DNA of 64,000 bases from Brachycybe producta (GCA_036925085.1 JAUPFP010000006.1:4243131-4307130); one strand, 5' to 3'; shown: positions 12,101 through 23,434, counted from the stretch's first letter. Notes: generated by a model not told the origin, from the sequence alone. Program-made: numbers and translations.

Positions 12101-15100
12101 ACACAATGTGGCATCGGCACGTGGGAGTTATACACAGAACCGTAAGGGCTATAAGGAGTAACGAGCTGATTCACGGTGTTTGTTTCGCCATTTGTCGGCT
12201 GCAACTGTATTTTCTCGTCGCCACTGCTTAATGAGGCCAACGACATTCGGTCGTCATCTTCACCATCCTCCATTACATCGTTTGAATTCCCGTCATTCTG
12301 CAGACCCACTATCAAATCGGTTTCACCTTCACCATCAACAACCGTTTCATTTAACATGCCATCAGTGACACCAAGGCCAGCCAAAGCCTCTGTTACTTGC
12401 TTCTGCACTTTCTCGAGATCTCTTTTTACTTTTTCTTTTGATTTTTGCATTTTCATAAGTTGACGCCTACGCTTTTTCATTGTAAAATTGTGCCATTTCA
12501 AGTATTCCTTTGAAGATACAAAAGGTGAAGGTGGCGGATCCAGTAGAATATCAGAATCATCTTTCTGTTCCACGTCTGTCTTTTCAACGGGTTCTGGTGG
12601 AAGAGGTGGTTGAGGCAAAGCGTCTGGAGGAGGTGGTGCAGGAGCCGGATTAGTAGTGGGAAGCGGAGGTATGTCTACTACATGTTCAAAATCTGGTGGC
12701 GGCAGATGCTTTGAAACGCGCACCTTCGCCAATTTTGACTTTGAATGCGTAGACTTTCGAGATCCTTTTCCAAAACGTTTGAAATCTAAAAACGTTTTGC
12801 CATGACTCTCTGTTTGCTTTAAAAGCAGCTCTATCCGAGAGTCTAAGCTCTCTCGTTCAGGGCTTTGTTTATCACTGGGTATCGACGGTGTCTCAGGTGA
12901 TGTGCAGTGGTGCACGGGAACAAACTGATTGCCCATAACAACGTGACCGTTCGGATCCCACGTTTGAGACGTGGGAGACGGGCCATCCCACTGAGGCGTA
13001 ACCTCATGAGTTGTCTGTGGCAAAATTGCATAACCCATTCCAGTCGTCGAATATGAACTTGAATATGGAGTGATGAACGAAGTTGAATTTGACTGATTAG
13101 GTGTTCTGTAGCCTGAGGATGATTTGAAGTTATAATTCCCACTTTCAAAACTCATTGGAGTTGATTGATTAGATTTATATGCATAGTCCGACGGCACATT
13201 ATAGCCAATATCCGAATGGGCAGCAACAAAATTGCTTTGAGATTGACTGGTTGAATATGGAACTTCGGGCGCACTTGGAGTCACATCACAATGAAAATCT
13301 GCTCCCTGTTGTGGTAAAGGTGGTGGAAGTGGAGGGGGAGGAGGGGGAGGTGGCGGTTCAGCTTTTGGAGGAGGAACAGATTCAGTGCGTTGAGTTTCCA
13401 CATTCGACGCAAACGAAGAAGGTGCAGCTCCATCAACAGGTAGATTTTCAGGTACACTATTCCGGCGACGTGGGTCTTGACTCTGCGGCTTGCGCTTTTC
13501 CTCCACCGGTTCGGCTGGTCGGGATGTACGGCTGGAACACATTTCATCAAAAAGTTTCAAACATTCCTTACCTACATAAAAAAAGAAAACTTTTTCAGAC
13601 ATCAATTTAAACTTTTTATGACAATCAGAAAACGTTCCGTTTTTCATTTCAAACCATTACGTACCAAAAATGACTTTTTGATCAATGTTTTCACCTAATA
13701 CAAATATTCGTTATTCCTCAATTGCCAATGTTCTTTGAAGTAAATTAATCTATTTTTCAATGGTGAAATTACACTGAAATTCGGTGCCATTGTGCAGCAT
13801 GGAAGCACACTGAAGCTTTGAAATGCATAACTGATGTTCATATTCCGTAAGCACGGCAAGTGAAAATTTCTTTTAACTAGGTTCATAACCAAATAAACAA
13901 ACCATTTCGTCGACCATTCTTGGTTCATTAACCTTACCAATGTACATATGAACCTCGCTTGAGTAGCATTTCCTTTTCTAACTTTAAAATTAATTTTGCG
14001 TAACCACCGTAAGTATGAAATGTCTGTGCAACCGTTCAATATAAGAACGTGCCAAAAAATATTTAAATTGCACCTAGCCATTGAATCGAGGAAAAAAATG
14101 TTGTCACAAATAAATAGAAAATTGTTAACGAACGTCAAAAAAAAATCTTAAATATCTTTTAAATTTTAAGCGCTGTTTACACAGTACTTACCTTTGGGTA
14201 GTAATATTAAGTAATTACTTTGCTGTAACATTATAGTAGTCATTGCAATTTTCAAGATCGATTTTCATTGATCAAAAGCGATTAACCATATGGATGAATG
14301 AATCAACTTTTACTACTTTTTGTTAAACTAAACAGCCCCCATTTTGAATGCACATTAAGCATTCGCCACCGCCACCCTGTCTCAAGTAGGCTTGCCACCC
14401 ACCCTCCTTTGTGGAGGCCAGTCCTCCACTAAGACAAAAATGTCCCATGTGGCAAAAATGTCCTGTTTGTGTGGAGGACATTTATACCTTCGTGGAGGAC
14501 GGAAGACATTCCTTCCGAATGGACGACTGTCCTCCACAAAGGAGGACGTGCGGCAAGCCTAGTCTCGACCTATGTCTTCTGTTTAATGCATAGCGACGAG
14601 TCCATTTTTTCCCACTTTCTAGCCTCTTAAGCCAGTATTGAATCCACCTCAGGAGGATGTGTTCTTGCTATTCCACGACAGAATACCGGATTTGTCTGCA
14701 TTCAGAAACCATACAGTATTGAATAGTGTTTTCAACACCCTATTATGTGCCAGTGTGAACATAGTAAATAACCAACACGTTAAAATCCCTTTACTCAATA
14801 AACAAAAAAAGAAATAACTCACCAAACATATCGTGAAACACACTAATAATATTGCCCATGACAGACGTTTGGTGCAGCTTTTCCACACAAAAGCGAGCTG
14901 CCTGAACAGTCGTAAATGTAACCCTTGCCAATCCCAAATGTTTCTTTGTCTTTGGATGATAATAGATGCACATGTCTTCAATCGGACCAAACTTCTTGAG
15001 CATGTCTTCCAAGAACTGCCTGTTGATATTGTCGTTCAAGTTCGTCACAGTCACTTCCACCTTCGGCGGGGTCCCAACATAATTATCATCGATCTGAGAA

Positions 15101-16791
15101 AAAATTCAATTTGTTAAAATTCAAACAACTTTTAACTAAAGAGGCTACATTACTAAATTACATCGAAAAATCTCTGCAAAAAGCGCTAGCATCGTTTTTC
15201 TGTTGAGCCCATAGACCCAATGTTAAATGAAAAATTAATATCGGACAACTTTAAATATGAAAAATAAACATATTGTCGTGACTGTGTATTTTAAAAACTA
15301 ACGTTTTCCCTTTAACATTGGGTCTATGGGCTCAATAGAAAAACGATGCTAGCGCGCTTTGCAGAAATTTTTCGAGTAATTTAGTAATGAAACCTCTTAA
15401 TTCAGTCACGGCATCCTAAAATGTTCCATACACAAACCTTACAACGACGTTTGTACGCGCAATTGAAATGAAATTACAAAACAATCGTACAACAGGAAAT
15501 CGTTGATATAAAATAGTAAAAGAAAGTAACGTACTTTAAACCTCGGAACAGGAATATCCGTCACTTCCAATCGAGTCCAAATTCTTGTAAGACTTGACCT
15601 CGGGTCACGTATCTTCACCTGAGACTGTAACGGATCCTAAAATCAAATAGAAATAAAAGGGTATAACAAAATCATTCCTGTTAGAAACGGTTGGCAAGTA
15701 GGTTTTTAATTAGTGTTTTTTTTTTAATCTTTTTATTAAATTATGAAAATTAAGAAATATTAAAAAATATTTTTGCAGTAATTTTTGTACACTAGACAGC
15801 GAGTAAAAAGAGTATTAAAAACATTCATTGAATGTGGAGCCTTTTAAAATCTATCCTTTTAATCATCTAAATTAACTTTTAATTAGCGATTTTGAAATAG
15901 TTTTTTAAAAATATAACCGCACTTAACAATTTTTTGTAATTCTATCACTCGATCAGCATATATTCGGTTGAAAATTTAATACTGGACAACTTTAAATATG
16001 AAAAAGTAAATATTTTGCCGAGATATTTCGAAGTAATTTTGTGATGTAGCCCTCTTAAATCTTTGAACTGAACTTAAAACAGATTCATTTAACTGATTAT
16101 ATTTTTAATGAAATGAGCTTTTTAAACTTCAAAAAAAAATCCATTTAAGTTGGTGAATGTTTTTGTATTGTACGGATGAGAATCAACTTGTCTCATAAAA
16201 CATTCCCATTTAAAACACATAATTACTTTAATCATGATTTTATAATCAAAACACAATCGAGATTCTAAACCACTGAATTTACTTTTTTTTTTTTTTTTTT
16301 TTTGGAGGAAAAGGGGGGGGCATCGGTAGGAAAGACGAAATTTCTGTTTATGGTAATTTAATACACTACCGAACTGTCATATAAATCACCTACGGAATTC
16401 CGTACCCTGATTTATATAAAAATTCCGTCTTTTATACCAACCAGCATTCTTTTTTTTTTTTTGCTTTACGCATCTCGTTTTCATCGAACCAGCTTACAAA
16501 CTAGCAATTCGAGGTCGTGAATCCATGTGCCTGAAGTGAGACACGTCTCTAAAAAAGAAAAAAAAAGGAGGCGATTTATATCCTCACCCCAGGTACGACT
16601 CCATCGTAGCGATACAGTTTGGGGCAACCCTTCTTAAGCACAGGATCAACCAAAAGCTTGTAATTTTTCTTTTTCTTGTCGTGTCCGTGATGCGCATGAT
16701 GACCAGGAATCGCATAAGACAACGACGAAGACGAAGAAGAAGAGGAAGAGGAATTGTGGTGATTCTTGTCTGGTCCTCCTAATCCGTTCAT
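3196..16791 (-). CDS. SETD1: SETD1 histone H3 lysine-4 methyltransferase (Set1/COMPASS), 13 coding exons
   Basis: Exons: 16588-16791, 15535-15636, 14823-15093, 11720-13571, 9869-9998, 9573-9758, 8807-8999, 8602-8737, 8461-8538, 7271-8213 (3' end uncertain, 7307 possible), 5519-5794, 5199-5456, 3196-3369. All phases agree, giving 4803 nt and about 1600 aa, close to vertebrate SETD1A/B. Order of parts: poly-Ser N-terminus then NYKLLVDP and YRYDGV; RRM at about 114-190 ([19 protein letters not shown]); Pro- and Ser-rich linker with [12 protein letters not shown]; a helix like SETD1A IMQRDLNRKM ([16 protein letters not shown]); acidic Ser/Glu tract; LNDTHWV; n-SET with WDR5-binding Win motif GCARSEG; SET at about 1460-1575 ([24 protein letters not shown]); post-[16 protein letters not shown] at the end. 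Catalytic and zinc residues are intact. An acceptor directly before ATG (AG at 16795-16796) implies an untranslated first exon upstream. Confidence 0.97.
3740..4148. mobile_element. hAT-like MITE, family B copy 1 (SETD1 last intron)
   Basis: About 400 bp, ending CCCATCCCTAC and starting GGTGGGACG, with many TTCGAATC-type motifs near the ends and a shared interior containing GGTGATATTAATGATCC. The same sequence recurs inverted at 6868-7253 and at about 26515-26907. Terminal TAGGGATGGG-type repeats resemble hAT ends; I could not read a clean 8-bp duplication. Confidence 0.65.
4155..4410. repeat. Degenerate GGGACATTTGCCCTAAA-type repeats
   Basis: Successive imperfect units of the kind AAAGGGACATTTACCCTAAA recur every few tens of bases. 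The same motif appears at 33055-33197 and 33915-33965 (around a solo LTR) and 59990-60080. It is partly self-complementary (TTTAGGG/CCCTAAA). Confidence 0.5.
4490..5005 (-). repeat. Interspersed repeat family H copy 1 (possible SINE)
   Basis: About 500 bp shared with 40960-41520: common strings include TGCCAAAGACATAACCA, GATGCAATAAAGCAAGCTTT, TAGCCTACCAAGAAGCCC and CAGCCCTTAGCAAA. Read on the minus strand, the second copy has a GGTTCAAGTCT segment about 35-45 nt after a TGGTAGCAAATCTGG segment, loosely like tRNA B and A boxes, so a tRNA-derived SINE is possible but unproven. Confidence 0.5.
5982..6325. mobile_element. TTAA hairpin MITE, family A, left arm only
   Basis: It starts (A)TAAGAGGCTACATCAC and carries the family arm (ATTACTTCGAAAAATCTC, TTGAGCCCATAGACCC, GTTGTCCAATAT, GATAGAATGACAAAAAATT). 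The mirrored right arm is missing. It lies in the SETD1 intron between the exons at 7271 and 5794. Confidence 0.75.
6868..7253. mobile_element. hAT-like MITE, family B copy 2, beside a SETD1 splice donor
   Basis: Starts GTAGGGATGGGAC and ends GTCCCATCTCTAC, in reverse orientation to the copy at 3740-4148. It is flanked on both sides by runs of A (8 and 9), so a duplicated 8-bp target is compatible but uninformative. Its right end is 11 bp from the GTGATA donor candidate of SETD1 exon 10. Confidence 0.75.
9219..9460. other. SETD1 intron segment with unidentified GC-richer patch
   Basis: 9235-9315 is more GC-rich than the rest of this intron side (GGGACGACGTGAGAGG, TTACTGGGCCCGTACAGCC). It resembles transposon-derived sequence, but I find no second copy in the window and no coding match. 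Confidence 0.25.
10301..11094. mobile_element. hAT element, family G copy 1, with a LINE inserted in it
   Basis: Terminal repeats TAGGGTTTTCATTA and TAATGGAAACCCTA, with inner ACCGGT-rich ends. It is flanked by 8-bp target duplications GAACAAGT (10293-10300) and CAACAAGT (11095-11102), matching at 7 of 8. The interior shares blocks with the copy at 19328-19811 (ACAATATATTGTCGCTTGTG). No transposase frame is seen, so it is non-autonomous. It sits in the SETD1 intron between exons 4 and 5. Confidence 0.88.
10814..11016 (+). mobile_element. 5'-truncated LINE 3' end with 16-bp target duplication
   Basis: The plus strand encodes the end of a LINE reverse-transcriptase [21 protein letters not shown], then [15 protein letters not shown] and a stop, the usual GRP.TW...R.EWR tail of RTE/Jockey/L2-like LINEs. 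A short GAT repeat tail follows. Identical 16-bp duplications (TTACTGAAATTTACAC) lie at 10798-10813 and 11017-11032. It is nested inside the hAT element, so it is the younger insertion. Confidence 0.88.
14387..14561. mobile_element. Short hAT-type MITE
   Basis: 175 bp with terminal repeats TAGGCTTGCCAC and GCGGCAAGCCTA and internal mirrored TCCTCCACAAAGGAGG motifs. Flanking 8-mers GTCTCAAG and GTCTCGAC match at 6 of 8, as expected for an old hAT target duplication. Located in a SETD1 intron. Confidence 0.75.
15132..15400. mobile_element. TTAA hairpin MITE, family A, short deletion form
   Basis: Both ends are present (GAGGCTACATTAC and GTAATGAAACCTC, each next to TTAA) but the middle is lost, leaving about 260 bp that fold as one hairpin. 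It lies in the SETD1 intron between exons 2 and 3, about 40 bp from the exon at 14823-15093. Confidence 0.8.
15880..16059. mobile_element. TTAA hairpin MITE, family A, right-arm fragment
   Basis: It carries GCGATTTTGAAATAG, TCTATCACTCGATCAGC and the end TTTTGTGATGTAGCCCTC followed by TTAA. The left arm is absent. Located in SETD1 coding intron 1. Confidence 0.75.
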
Positions 16792-16794
16792 CTT

Positions 16795-17427
16795 CTAAAA
16801 ACAAAAACAAAAAATAATCAAAGAAAACGTCAAAGTTAGTGAAATTCGCTCGAAACCGAATTCCTTCGGTGTTCTCCGAGCAGATTTAACATCGTTATCA
16901 ATGCTAGAGATGAAATTCGGACGATAAATGCAAGTTTCAGCTTATATGAAGCGGCTTTTGAAGTGAGTTAAGATCAGATTCAGTAGAGTTCCATTCAAGG
17001 ATTCTTACGTTTGTTTAGAAACAAGTCGGTTTAGGAAAAGGACTTTGCCTACAATCGAAAAATAAATACATGCGCTCGACGCCTTACTCGTTGTCATTTA
17101 AATTATGGGACCAAAATATTTAAAGAGTTCATATTATTGAAGAAATGAAAACAGAAACAACGTTAAAAGATTCTAACTAAACAACAAAATCGCTTGTCCA
17201 TTCCCTTAGATGCGTCAAGTCCCTGTAATCAACACCCAGAATGCACCGCGTTAGATATCCTTCGACTAGCCATGACCTGTAAAGCAAATATAACATAAGG
17301 CCTGTCCAATTGACAAAAAAAAGTGAAGCAAAATTGCCTACAGACTACAGTGCTAACCACTGCACTTCTTCTTCGTACCTTCTCGTTATTTTCGTTTGGT
17401 GGCGCTGAAAGACTCGCCATAAAATAC
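16795..17427 (-). other. Probable SETD1 5' UTR intron and promoter region
   Basis: A polypyrimidine tract and AG (GTTTTTGTTTTTAGAAG read on the minus strand) immediately precede the SETD1 start codon, so transcription must begin further right. The region to about 17240 contains no repeats and is the likely site of a non-coding first exon. No TATA box is obvious. Confidence 0.4.
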
Positions 17428-17624
17428 ACAGGCATCTGTAGACAGCTTCAGAATTTCTTTGTCTCCGCCCTCATTTTATGAGCGTCAGACTAAATAGCAA
17501 CCAATTAGAAATAAAAAATAGCGGGGCACGCGACATCAGACCCAGTAACAAACCAATTAGAAATTGATGACGCTTGCAAAAGGGCGGAGCCAAAGGAAAT
17601 CTAAAGCTGTCTACAGATGCCTGT
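17428..17624. mobile_element. MITE-like foldback, family C copy 2, with long target duplication
   Basis: Nearly perfect inverted arms: ACAGGCATCTGTAGACAGCT at the left and AGCTGTCTACAGATGCCTGT at the right, then the CTCCGCCC boxes and the shared core with CCAATTAGAAATTG. An 11-bp direct repeat CCATAAAATAC flanks it (17417-17427 and 17625-17635). That length is nearest to Mutator-type duplications. A family D element follows at once. Confidence 0.8.
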
Positions 17625-17649
17625 CCATAAAATACACAGGCATCTCTCT

Positions 17650-18055
17650 GCCCCCAAGGTTTGTAGAGTAAATAAGGTGTGCTCATATCCCGAGAAAGTC
17701 CCGTCCCAAAGAAGAGGCGACGCCATTGTGAAACGTCACAAGATTAAGATTTTTCTAAGGTTTTTGCCATACACTGAAAACAACGGTTTTGTGTTTGATC
17801 TTTTTTTTCCCCGATAGATATTTTTTTAAAAATATGTTTAAAGTTTTAATGTAATAGTTGTTTGATATGTGAATTAAACAAAATAACAAATGTTATAATA
17901 AAATATAATATCTAATAAAGTATTTAATATATTAGGGGCCTATATTAAACTTTAATATTATTATTAATAATTATTGTAAAATATCAACATCAATATTAAA
18001 TTTTATTATTTATTAAACAATAAATAATATATAAAAATTGTGAGGACCCTGTCCT
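17650..18055. mobile_element. Foldback repeat, family D copy 2 (partial)
   Basis: Starts CCAAGGTTTGTAGAGTAAAT and continues with AAGGTGTGCTCATATCCCG, AGGCGACGCCATTGTGAAAC and an AT-rich core with TTAATATTATTATTAATAAT. Similar to 48405-49083 and 61866-62905. The mirrored right end is not found. Confidence 0.55.
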
Positions 18056-18404
18056 CATCCTTTAGCAACACTGCCGTGATGTCACACATTTGACGTCATT
18101 GCACCTGTTCTCTCCCTTCTCTTTTGCCTTTCCATATGAGAAACAAGAAAGGAATATTTCGTTCATGCCGTTGCTATAGCAACGAAGCAAGACGAATGCA
18201 TGTGTGGTCAGAAGAGCCTGGGAAATGCAACCAGCCTCAATATTTCTGTCATCTTTCTGTAGTCTTTCTATTTTTCTTTCAATAAATATTTCGAAGATGT
18301 ATTGCACTTTTGACACGTCCAATTTTATTCACACTTTCCATACTTTTATTGTTCTTTTAATGGTTATTGCATAGCCCAACATTGGCACATTAATCCTGCG
18401 AAAT

Positions 18405-19200
18405 GGCCCAATGTTGAGCATAGCAATAAAATGATTTTGACATGTTTACCGAGGTGACCATAGACTCACATGGTGACCCGGGAGGTTACAATCATTTACA
18501 TATTGTTAAATGATTGGTCAACATATAACACATGATCAGGATTGCATGTGTATATAAGTTGAGCATTCATGAATTGGTATTGTGTCTTGATCCTGTTGTG
18601 CATTGCCTTTGGCTATGCCCGGCCACACACCAGAGATCAACTCCACTCGTACGACTGAGTGCACTGTAAACTGTTTGATTGGACATCAAAGAAGTCAGGA
18701 GGAAGACAGCTGCCACTAATGAGGGATGACATCAAAGAAGTCAGCTGAGCGCTACTGCCACTGATGAGGGGTGTACATCAAAGAAGTCAGGAGAAGGCAC
18801 TGTCACTGCAGGATGAGGGATCAATCCAACCAACGAGGTTACAGCTAACGCAAGCGGAAACGACATCGAGAAAACCAAAGAGGGGCCAACACCGTTACGA
18901 TTCATGGGATAAGTAATCCAAGAGGCATCTTTGAGAGTTCTTTATTTGTATCAATGTATCTGGCTCAGATCGATCGCAATACGAGTTAATTAGAATAGTG
19001 TATCATCCTATACTCGAGGTTGTAAATAAACATATCCAAATGTTCCCACGTGTCTTTGTTATGTTTATTTAACCCCATTATAACGGATAGAATGGGGTAG
19101 AGAAACGCGGCTGCGCTGAAAGGAAGTCGACAGCTGGTTCCCCGTCCCCTGTATACGTAAGTGGTGTTCGTAGTGTAAGGAACACTACCAGTAAGGGGCC
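18405..19200 (+). repeat. Candidate LTR of a retroelement (fossil)
   Basis: The stretch has LTR-like organisation: a TATATAAG box near 18552, a polyadenylation hexamer AATAAA near 19026, and three tandem copies of a roughly 46-bp unit beginning ACATCAAAGAAGTCAG between 18684 and 18812. It may begin TGTTGAGC near 18411. I could not find its right end or a target duplication, so boundaries and family are uncertain; no internal coding region is seen next to it. Confidence 0.4.
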
Positions 19201-19327
19201 TCCTTTGTGCTATTTGGAAGGAAAAGCCGTCTGCTAAAACCGTCTGCTCAAATCTAGCAGACGAATTATTAGTAGATAATGTTGTACATTTAAATACATT
19301 TAAAAAATAAGTTTAATTTCATGTTCC

Positions 19328-19811
19328 TAGGGTTTCCATTACCGGTCACCTTCTAGCATTACCGGTTTTTTGGTAATGCAGCATTAGCAGAATCGGTAAT
19401 ACCTGTAAATTTCGGTAATAAACCTAAAAATTTATATTCCATTTTTAACAAAACATTTCATCTCGCAATCTATTCTCCTATTTTATTCAATATTTTTAGA
19501 TATTCTTTTCTACATGCAAGCAGTGGCTGTATGTGTCAGACGATTGCTTACTACCGTTGAGCCATACGTTATATTCTCTCCATGAATTTGCACGCACATT
19601 CGGCACACGCACAGCACAAGCGACAATATATTGTATCTTGTACGTGACATTTTAATTTCAAACTCAGTCGTTCTTAAATATTGGTCAATTCTTTTATCCA
19701 AATTAATATAAAACTTTTTACCAAAAAAACCGGTGTTGAAAGGTCAATTTGCCAGTAATACCGATGTAACAAAATAGACCGGTAAAAATAAAACCGGCAA
19801 TGAAAACCCTA
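19328..19811. mobile_element. hAT element, family G copy 2
   Basis: 484 bp with ends TAGGGTTTCCATTACCGGT and AATGAAAACCCTA; flanking 8-mers CATGTTCC (19320-19327) and CATGTCGC (19812-19819) match at 6 of 8. The interior contains GCACACGCACAGCACAAGCG and CGACAATATATTGTATCTTG, shared inverted with 10301-11094. No coding capacity. Confidence 0.85.
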
Positions 19812-19819
19812 CATGTCGC

Positions 19820-21045
19820 TAAATGTTTAGTGGTTAATTTCTCTCAAGTAAACAATAGTTTCAACATTTCAATCATACAAAAAAAAATCCTAAAACAAAT
19901 CGAAGAATTTTCTTAATATACTGTATACACAACAAACGATAAATTACTCCTCACTTTGCCATTTTTTTATCACATTCAAATAAATGTATTTGCACAAAGC
20001 AAAGTGATACCCTGAAACATCTTTACAGTTTTTAACTTTTTTTATAATTTTACAAAAAAACATTAAAAAACAATGTCATTTGTTCACATTGTCATAAGGT
20101 TCTGCAAGTTATAAACATCTAGAGCATAAAATTAATTAATTCTACCTCTATAAATTGACAAGACCTTTGCAAGTTCAATCACCAGATAAAAGTAAAATTA
20201 AAATAACTGGTGAATGACTGAATATTCATAAAAAAAACAACTGAGAAATACAAATCAAGTTCTGAGAGATTAAAAATTAAATAAGAGACCACACAGTCCA
20301 CCCATATATATTACATCAAAACGAAATTAATTTGAAATGTTGTATATACAACACACATGTAAGAAACTTGACAAATAGATTGTACAATAATAAAAGTTCA
20401 GATGGGGAGGGAGGAAACAAAATCTCGATTGGCACTCGAGTACAAATAACACAACCACTTTGATTTTAAGCCAAAATTCCGTTCCCGTCTTCAAATGTAC
20501 GCGGTTTCTTACGCTGCAACCAGCCAATAAGTATATCAGCTGAACGAAAACGCAGTTCCCTTTTTTTTTTCTATTTACAATATTAGGAGAAAATCAACAG
20601 CAATATACAAATGTATAGCAAACAAATTGACTAATTATAGAATGTTATTCAATTATAACATATCCACACGAACGTTTTTTTTTTACCAATTTAAACCAAA
20701 ACCATATCTGCTTCGAAAGAGCAAGTTTCTTCCACAGGATATCTAAATTACACACAAACACACAGAAAGACATTAAAAAGAACGTTTACATATAAACTGT
20801 ACTGCACTTACGTTACATACTTATTAATATTTAAAAATATGTGCATTACACAAAACAAAAAATAAAATTAAATTACAAACTTTTTTTTCGCAAATGTTTT
20901 ATATTATCGTGTAATAAATACATTCAATCAAATCACAAATTGTACCTTCGTATATATTAGTACAAATTCAGAACGATTAACTGAATAACGATTCGTGATA
21001 ACTTCTGGCTTTTGCAATGGCGACATCACGCAGCATGGTTATTAC
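19820..21045. other. Intergenic, no feature seen
   Basis: AT-rich sequence between the hAT element and the next TTAA hairpin element. No exon, RNA gene or recognisable repeat is seen; the far end of the 4E-T 3' UTR could in principle reach here. Confidence 0.3.
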
Positions 21046-21797
21046 TTAAGAAGCTACATCAATAAATTACTTTGAAAAATCGCCACAAAGAGCACAAGCA
21101 TTGTGTTTCTATTGAGCTCATAGACCCGATGTTAAATAACAAACGTTAGTTTTTAAAATACAAAGTCGCAGCAATATGTTTATTTTTCATATTTAAAGTT
21201 GTCCACAATATTAAGTTTTCAAAAAGCAATATGCACCTGAAATATATGCTGATCGAGTGATAGAATGACAAAAAATTAGTAAGTGCGGTTCTATTTTTAA
21301 AAACTATTTCAAAATCGCGAATTTCTAACTTACGTTAAACTCCAATGAGTACGACCAAATAAGAAAAAAAACATTAAAAGGCTAGTAAAAAAAACCTAAA
21401 AATAATTTTAAAAAAGCAGAAAAAATTCAGCACTGCGCTAATGTGTTAGCCTCACTGTGGTTTAATTGTGGGTTTTTAAATTTTTTTTAGGTATTTTTGC
21501 GAGCATTTTAATGGATTTTTTTTGCTTACAAGCAAACTCAAAAGAGTAACAAAGTTAGAAATTCACGATTTTTAAATATTTTCAAAAATATAACCCGCAC
21601 TTACCAATTTTTTGCCATTCTATCACTCGATCATTGGACAACTTTAAATATGAAAAAAACATATTGCCGCGACTGTGTATTTTAATTAAAACTTAGCATC
21701 TTATCTTTAACATCGGGTCTATGGGCTCAACAGAAAAACAATGCTAACGCTCTTGGCAGAGATTTTTTTGAAGTAATTTAGCGATGTAGCCTCTTAA
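21046..21797. mobile_element. TTAA hairpin MITE, family A, full copy
   Basis: About 750 bp bounded by TTAA on both sides, with ends AAGCTACATC and GATGTAGCCTC. The two halves are inverted copies of each other over nearly the whole length (CTATTGAGCTCATAGACCC against GGGTCTATGGGCTCAACAG; GATCGAGTGATAGAATGAC against CATTCTATCACTCGATC). The TTAA target fits piggyBac or Kolobok; no transposase is encoded. Confidence 0.88.
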
Positions 21798-22249
21798 AGA
21801 AAACCTTTTTTCCATTTTATCAGATAAACAGTTGTGTAGGACTTACTATTTTGTTAGCTACAATGAACCTAGTTTAACACAAAAAAGGCAAATAGACAAA
21901 CACTTGAATGTGGAAAGTATATTACGAACTTTTTAATTAGATATTTTCCTAATTGCCTTTTTTGTATACAACTAATCTTATACAGTACGTCAACAACCCA
22001 AACACCTCCGTCTTTTATAAAAGTATTCTAGGTGATACATTTAAATTAGATTGAAAATTAACTAATTGATTATCTCATAATTTAGAAACAGCTACACGTT
22101 GAAGGTTACATTTTTAATGATTTTGCTAGTGCTAAACTCATCAACTTTTTTTTTACATGAAACTACTGTGCCTATCAAAAGTTCACGAATGTAGTACTTG
22201 CTTTGACTTAGCAATCATTAAGAACACAATCTTTAAACCTTAAGATTGC

Positions 22250-22942
22250 TTAAAAGGCTACAACACTTTTGAAAATTACTTCGAAAAATTGAGTTTGAGT
22301 TTTCAAAGTGCAATGGGCACCTTAATATGTTTGCTGATCGAGTGATAGAATTACAAAAAATTGTTGAGTGCGGTTATATTTTTAAAAGGTACTTCAAAAT
22401 CGGGAATTTCTAACTCTTATGTTAAACTCCATTGAGTACACCCAAATAATAATAAAAACCATCCATTAAAATGTTGGTAAAAATACCTAAAAATAATTTT
22501 AAAAAACTACAATTAAAACCACAGTGAAGCCAACACCATTAGCGCACATACTTTTTTCGGGTTTTTTAAAATTATTTTTAGGTATTTTTTACCAACATTT
22601 TAATGGATGTTTTTGCCTACGATCACATACTCAATGGAGTTTAACGTAAGAGTTAGAAATTCGCGATTTTGAAATAGTTTTTAAAAATAGAACCGCATTT
22701 ACCAATTTTTTGTCATTCTATCACTTGATCAGCATATATTTAGGGTGCACATTGCACTTTCATAACTTATAATATTGGACAATTTTAAATATGAAAAATA
22801 AACATATTGCCTCCGCGACTGTGTATTTTAAAAATTAACATTTTTTTTTAATATGGGGGGTCCATGAGCTCAATAGAAAAAAGATGCTAGAGCTCTTTGC
22901 AGAGATTTTTCGAAGTAATTTTACGATGTAGCAGCATCTTAA
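22250..22942. mobile_element. TTAA hairpin MITE, family A, full copy
   Basis: Bounded by TTAA, with ends AAGGCTACAAC and GATGTAGCAGCATC (diverged). It contains the same paired arms as the copy at 21046-21797 and a centre with AACCACAGTGAAGCCAACAC. Lies about 450 bp from the previous copy. Confidence 0.85.
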
Positions 22943-22986
22943 CAAGATATCAAAATTTGCACAAAAATAAAAACTGCGCTCGTATA

Positions 22987-23212
22987 AGGCCGGCCCTAGA
23001 CGTAATGTTTAACTGAGCAAATTTAACTGTGCACGTGTACCGTTCTATGCCGCCGCCGTTCATGTTAAAATACTCTGAATCACCTGATGTCACTAATTCA
23101 ATTTATGATGTCTAATTCAAATAGTGATATCACTAGTTCCGAGTATTATTGACACACGCAGCATAAAACGGTAGACATGTGCAGTTAAACACTACTATCT
23201 AAGGCCGGCCTA
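22987..23212. repeat. Foldback repeat with GGCCGGCC ends
   Basis: TAAGGCCGGCCCTAGAC at the left and CTAAGGCCGGCCTAAC at the right border a segment whose inner halves pair: TTTAACTGTGCACGTGTACC against GGTAGACATGTGCAGTTAAA. It resembles a short non-autonomous transposon; the target duplication is unclear. Confidence 0.5.
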
Positions 23213-23434
23213 ACATTTTGATAAACTGTTTAAAAAAACGTTTCACCGAAAATTCATAAAACTATCTCGAGCTCAGTTAAATTTTTGTAAAACGATAATT
23301 TGATAATTCGATAATTTTTTTTAACCAAATCTTTTTTTTACAATGTCCGTGTAAAAAGTGAACGTTTACACGTCGCTGTTACACCTGGCATATTTTGCTA
23401 ATTGACTGGGGCGGTGGTTGGAGACTGTCTAGGA

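Noticed and set aside
12176-13610. Plus- and alternate-frame open readings opposite the Pro/Ser-rich part of SETD1
   Set aside because: Shadow frames of the long exon 11720-13571, caused by its biased Pro/Ser/Gln composition.
18363-18428. Inverted repeat CATAGCCCAACATTGG / CCAATGTTGAGCATAG taken as transposon ends
   Set aside because: The spacer is only about 25 bp, with no target duplication; more likely the edge of the LTR-like region or a chance hairpin.
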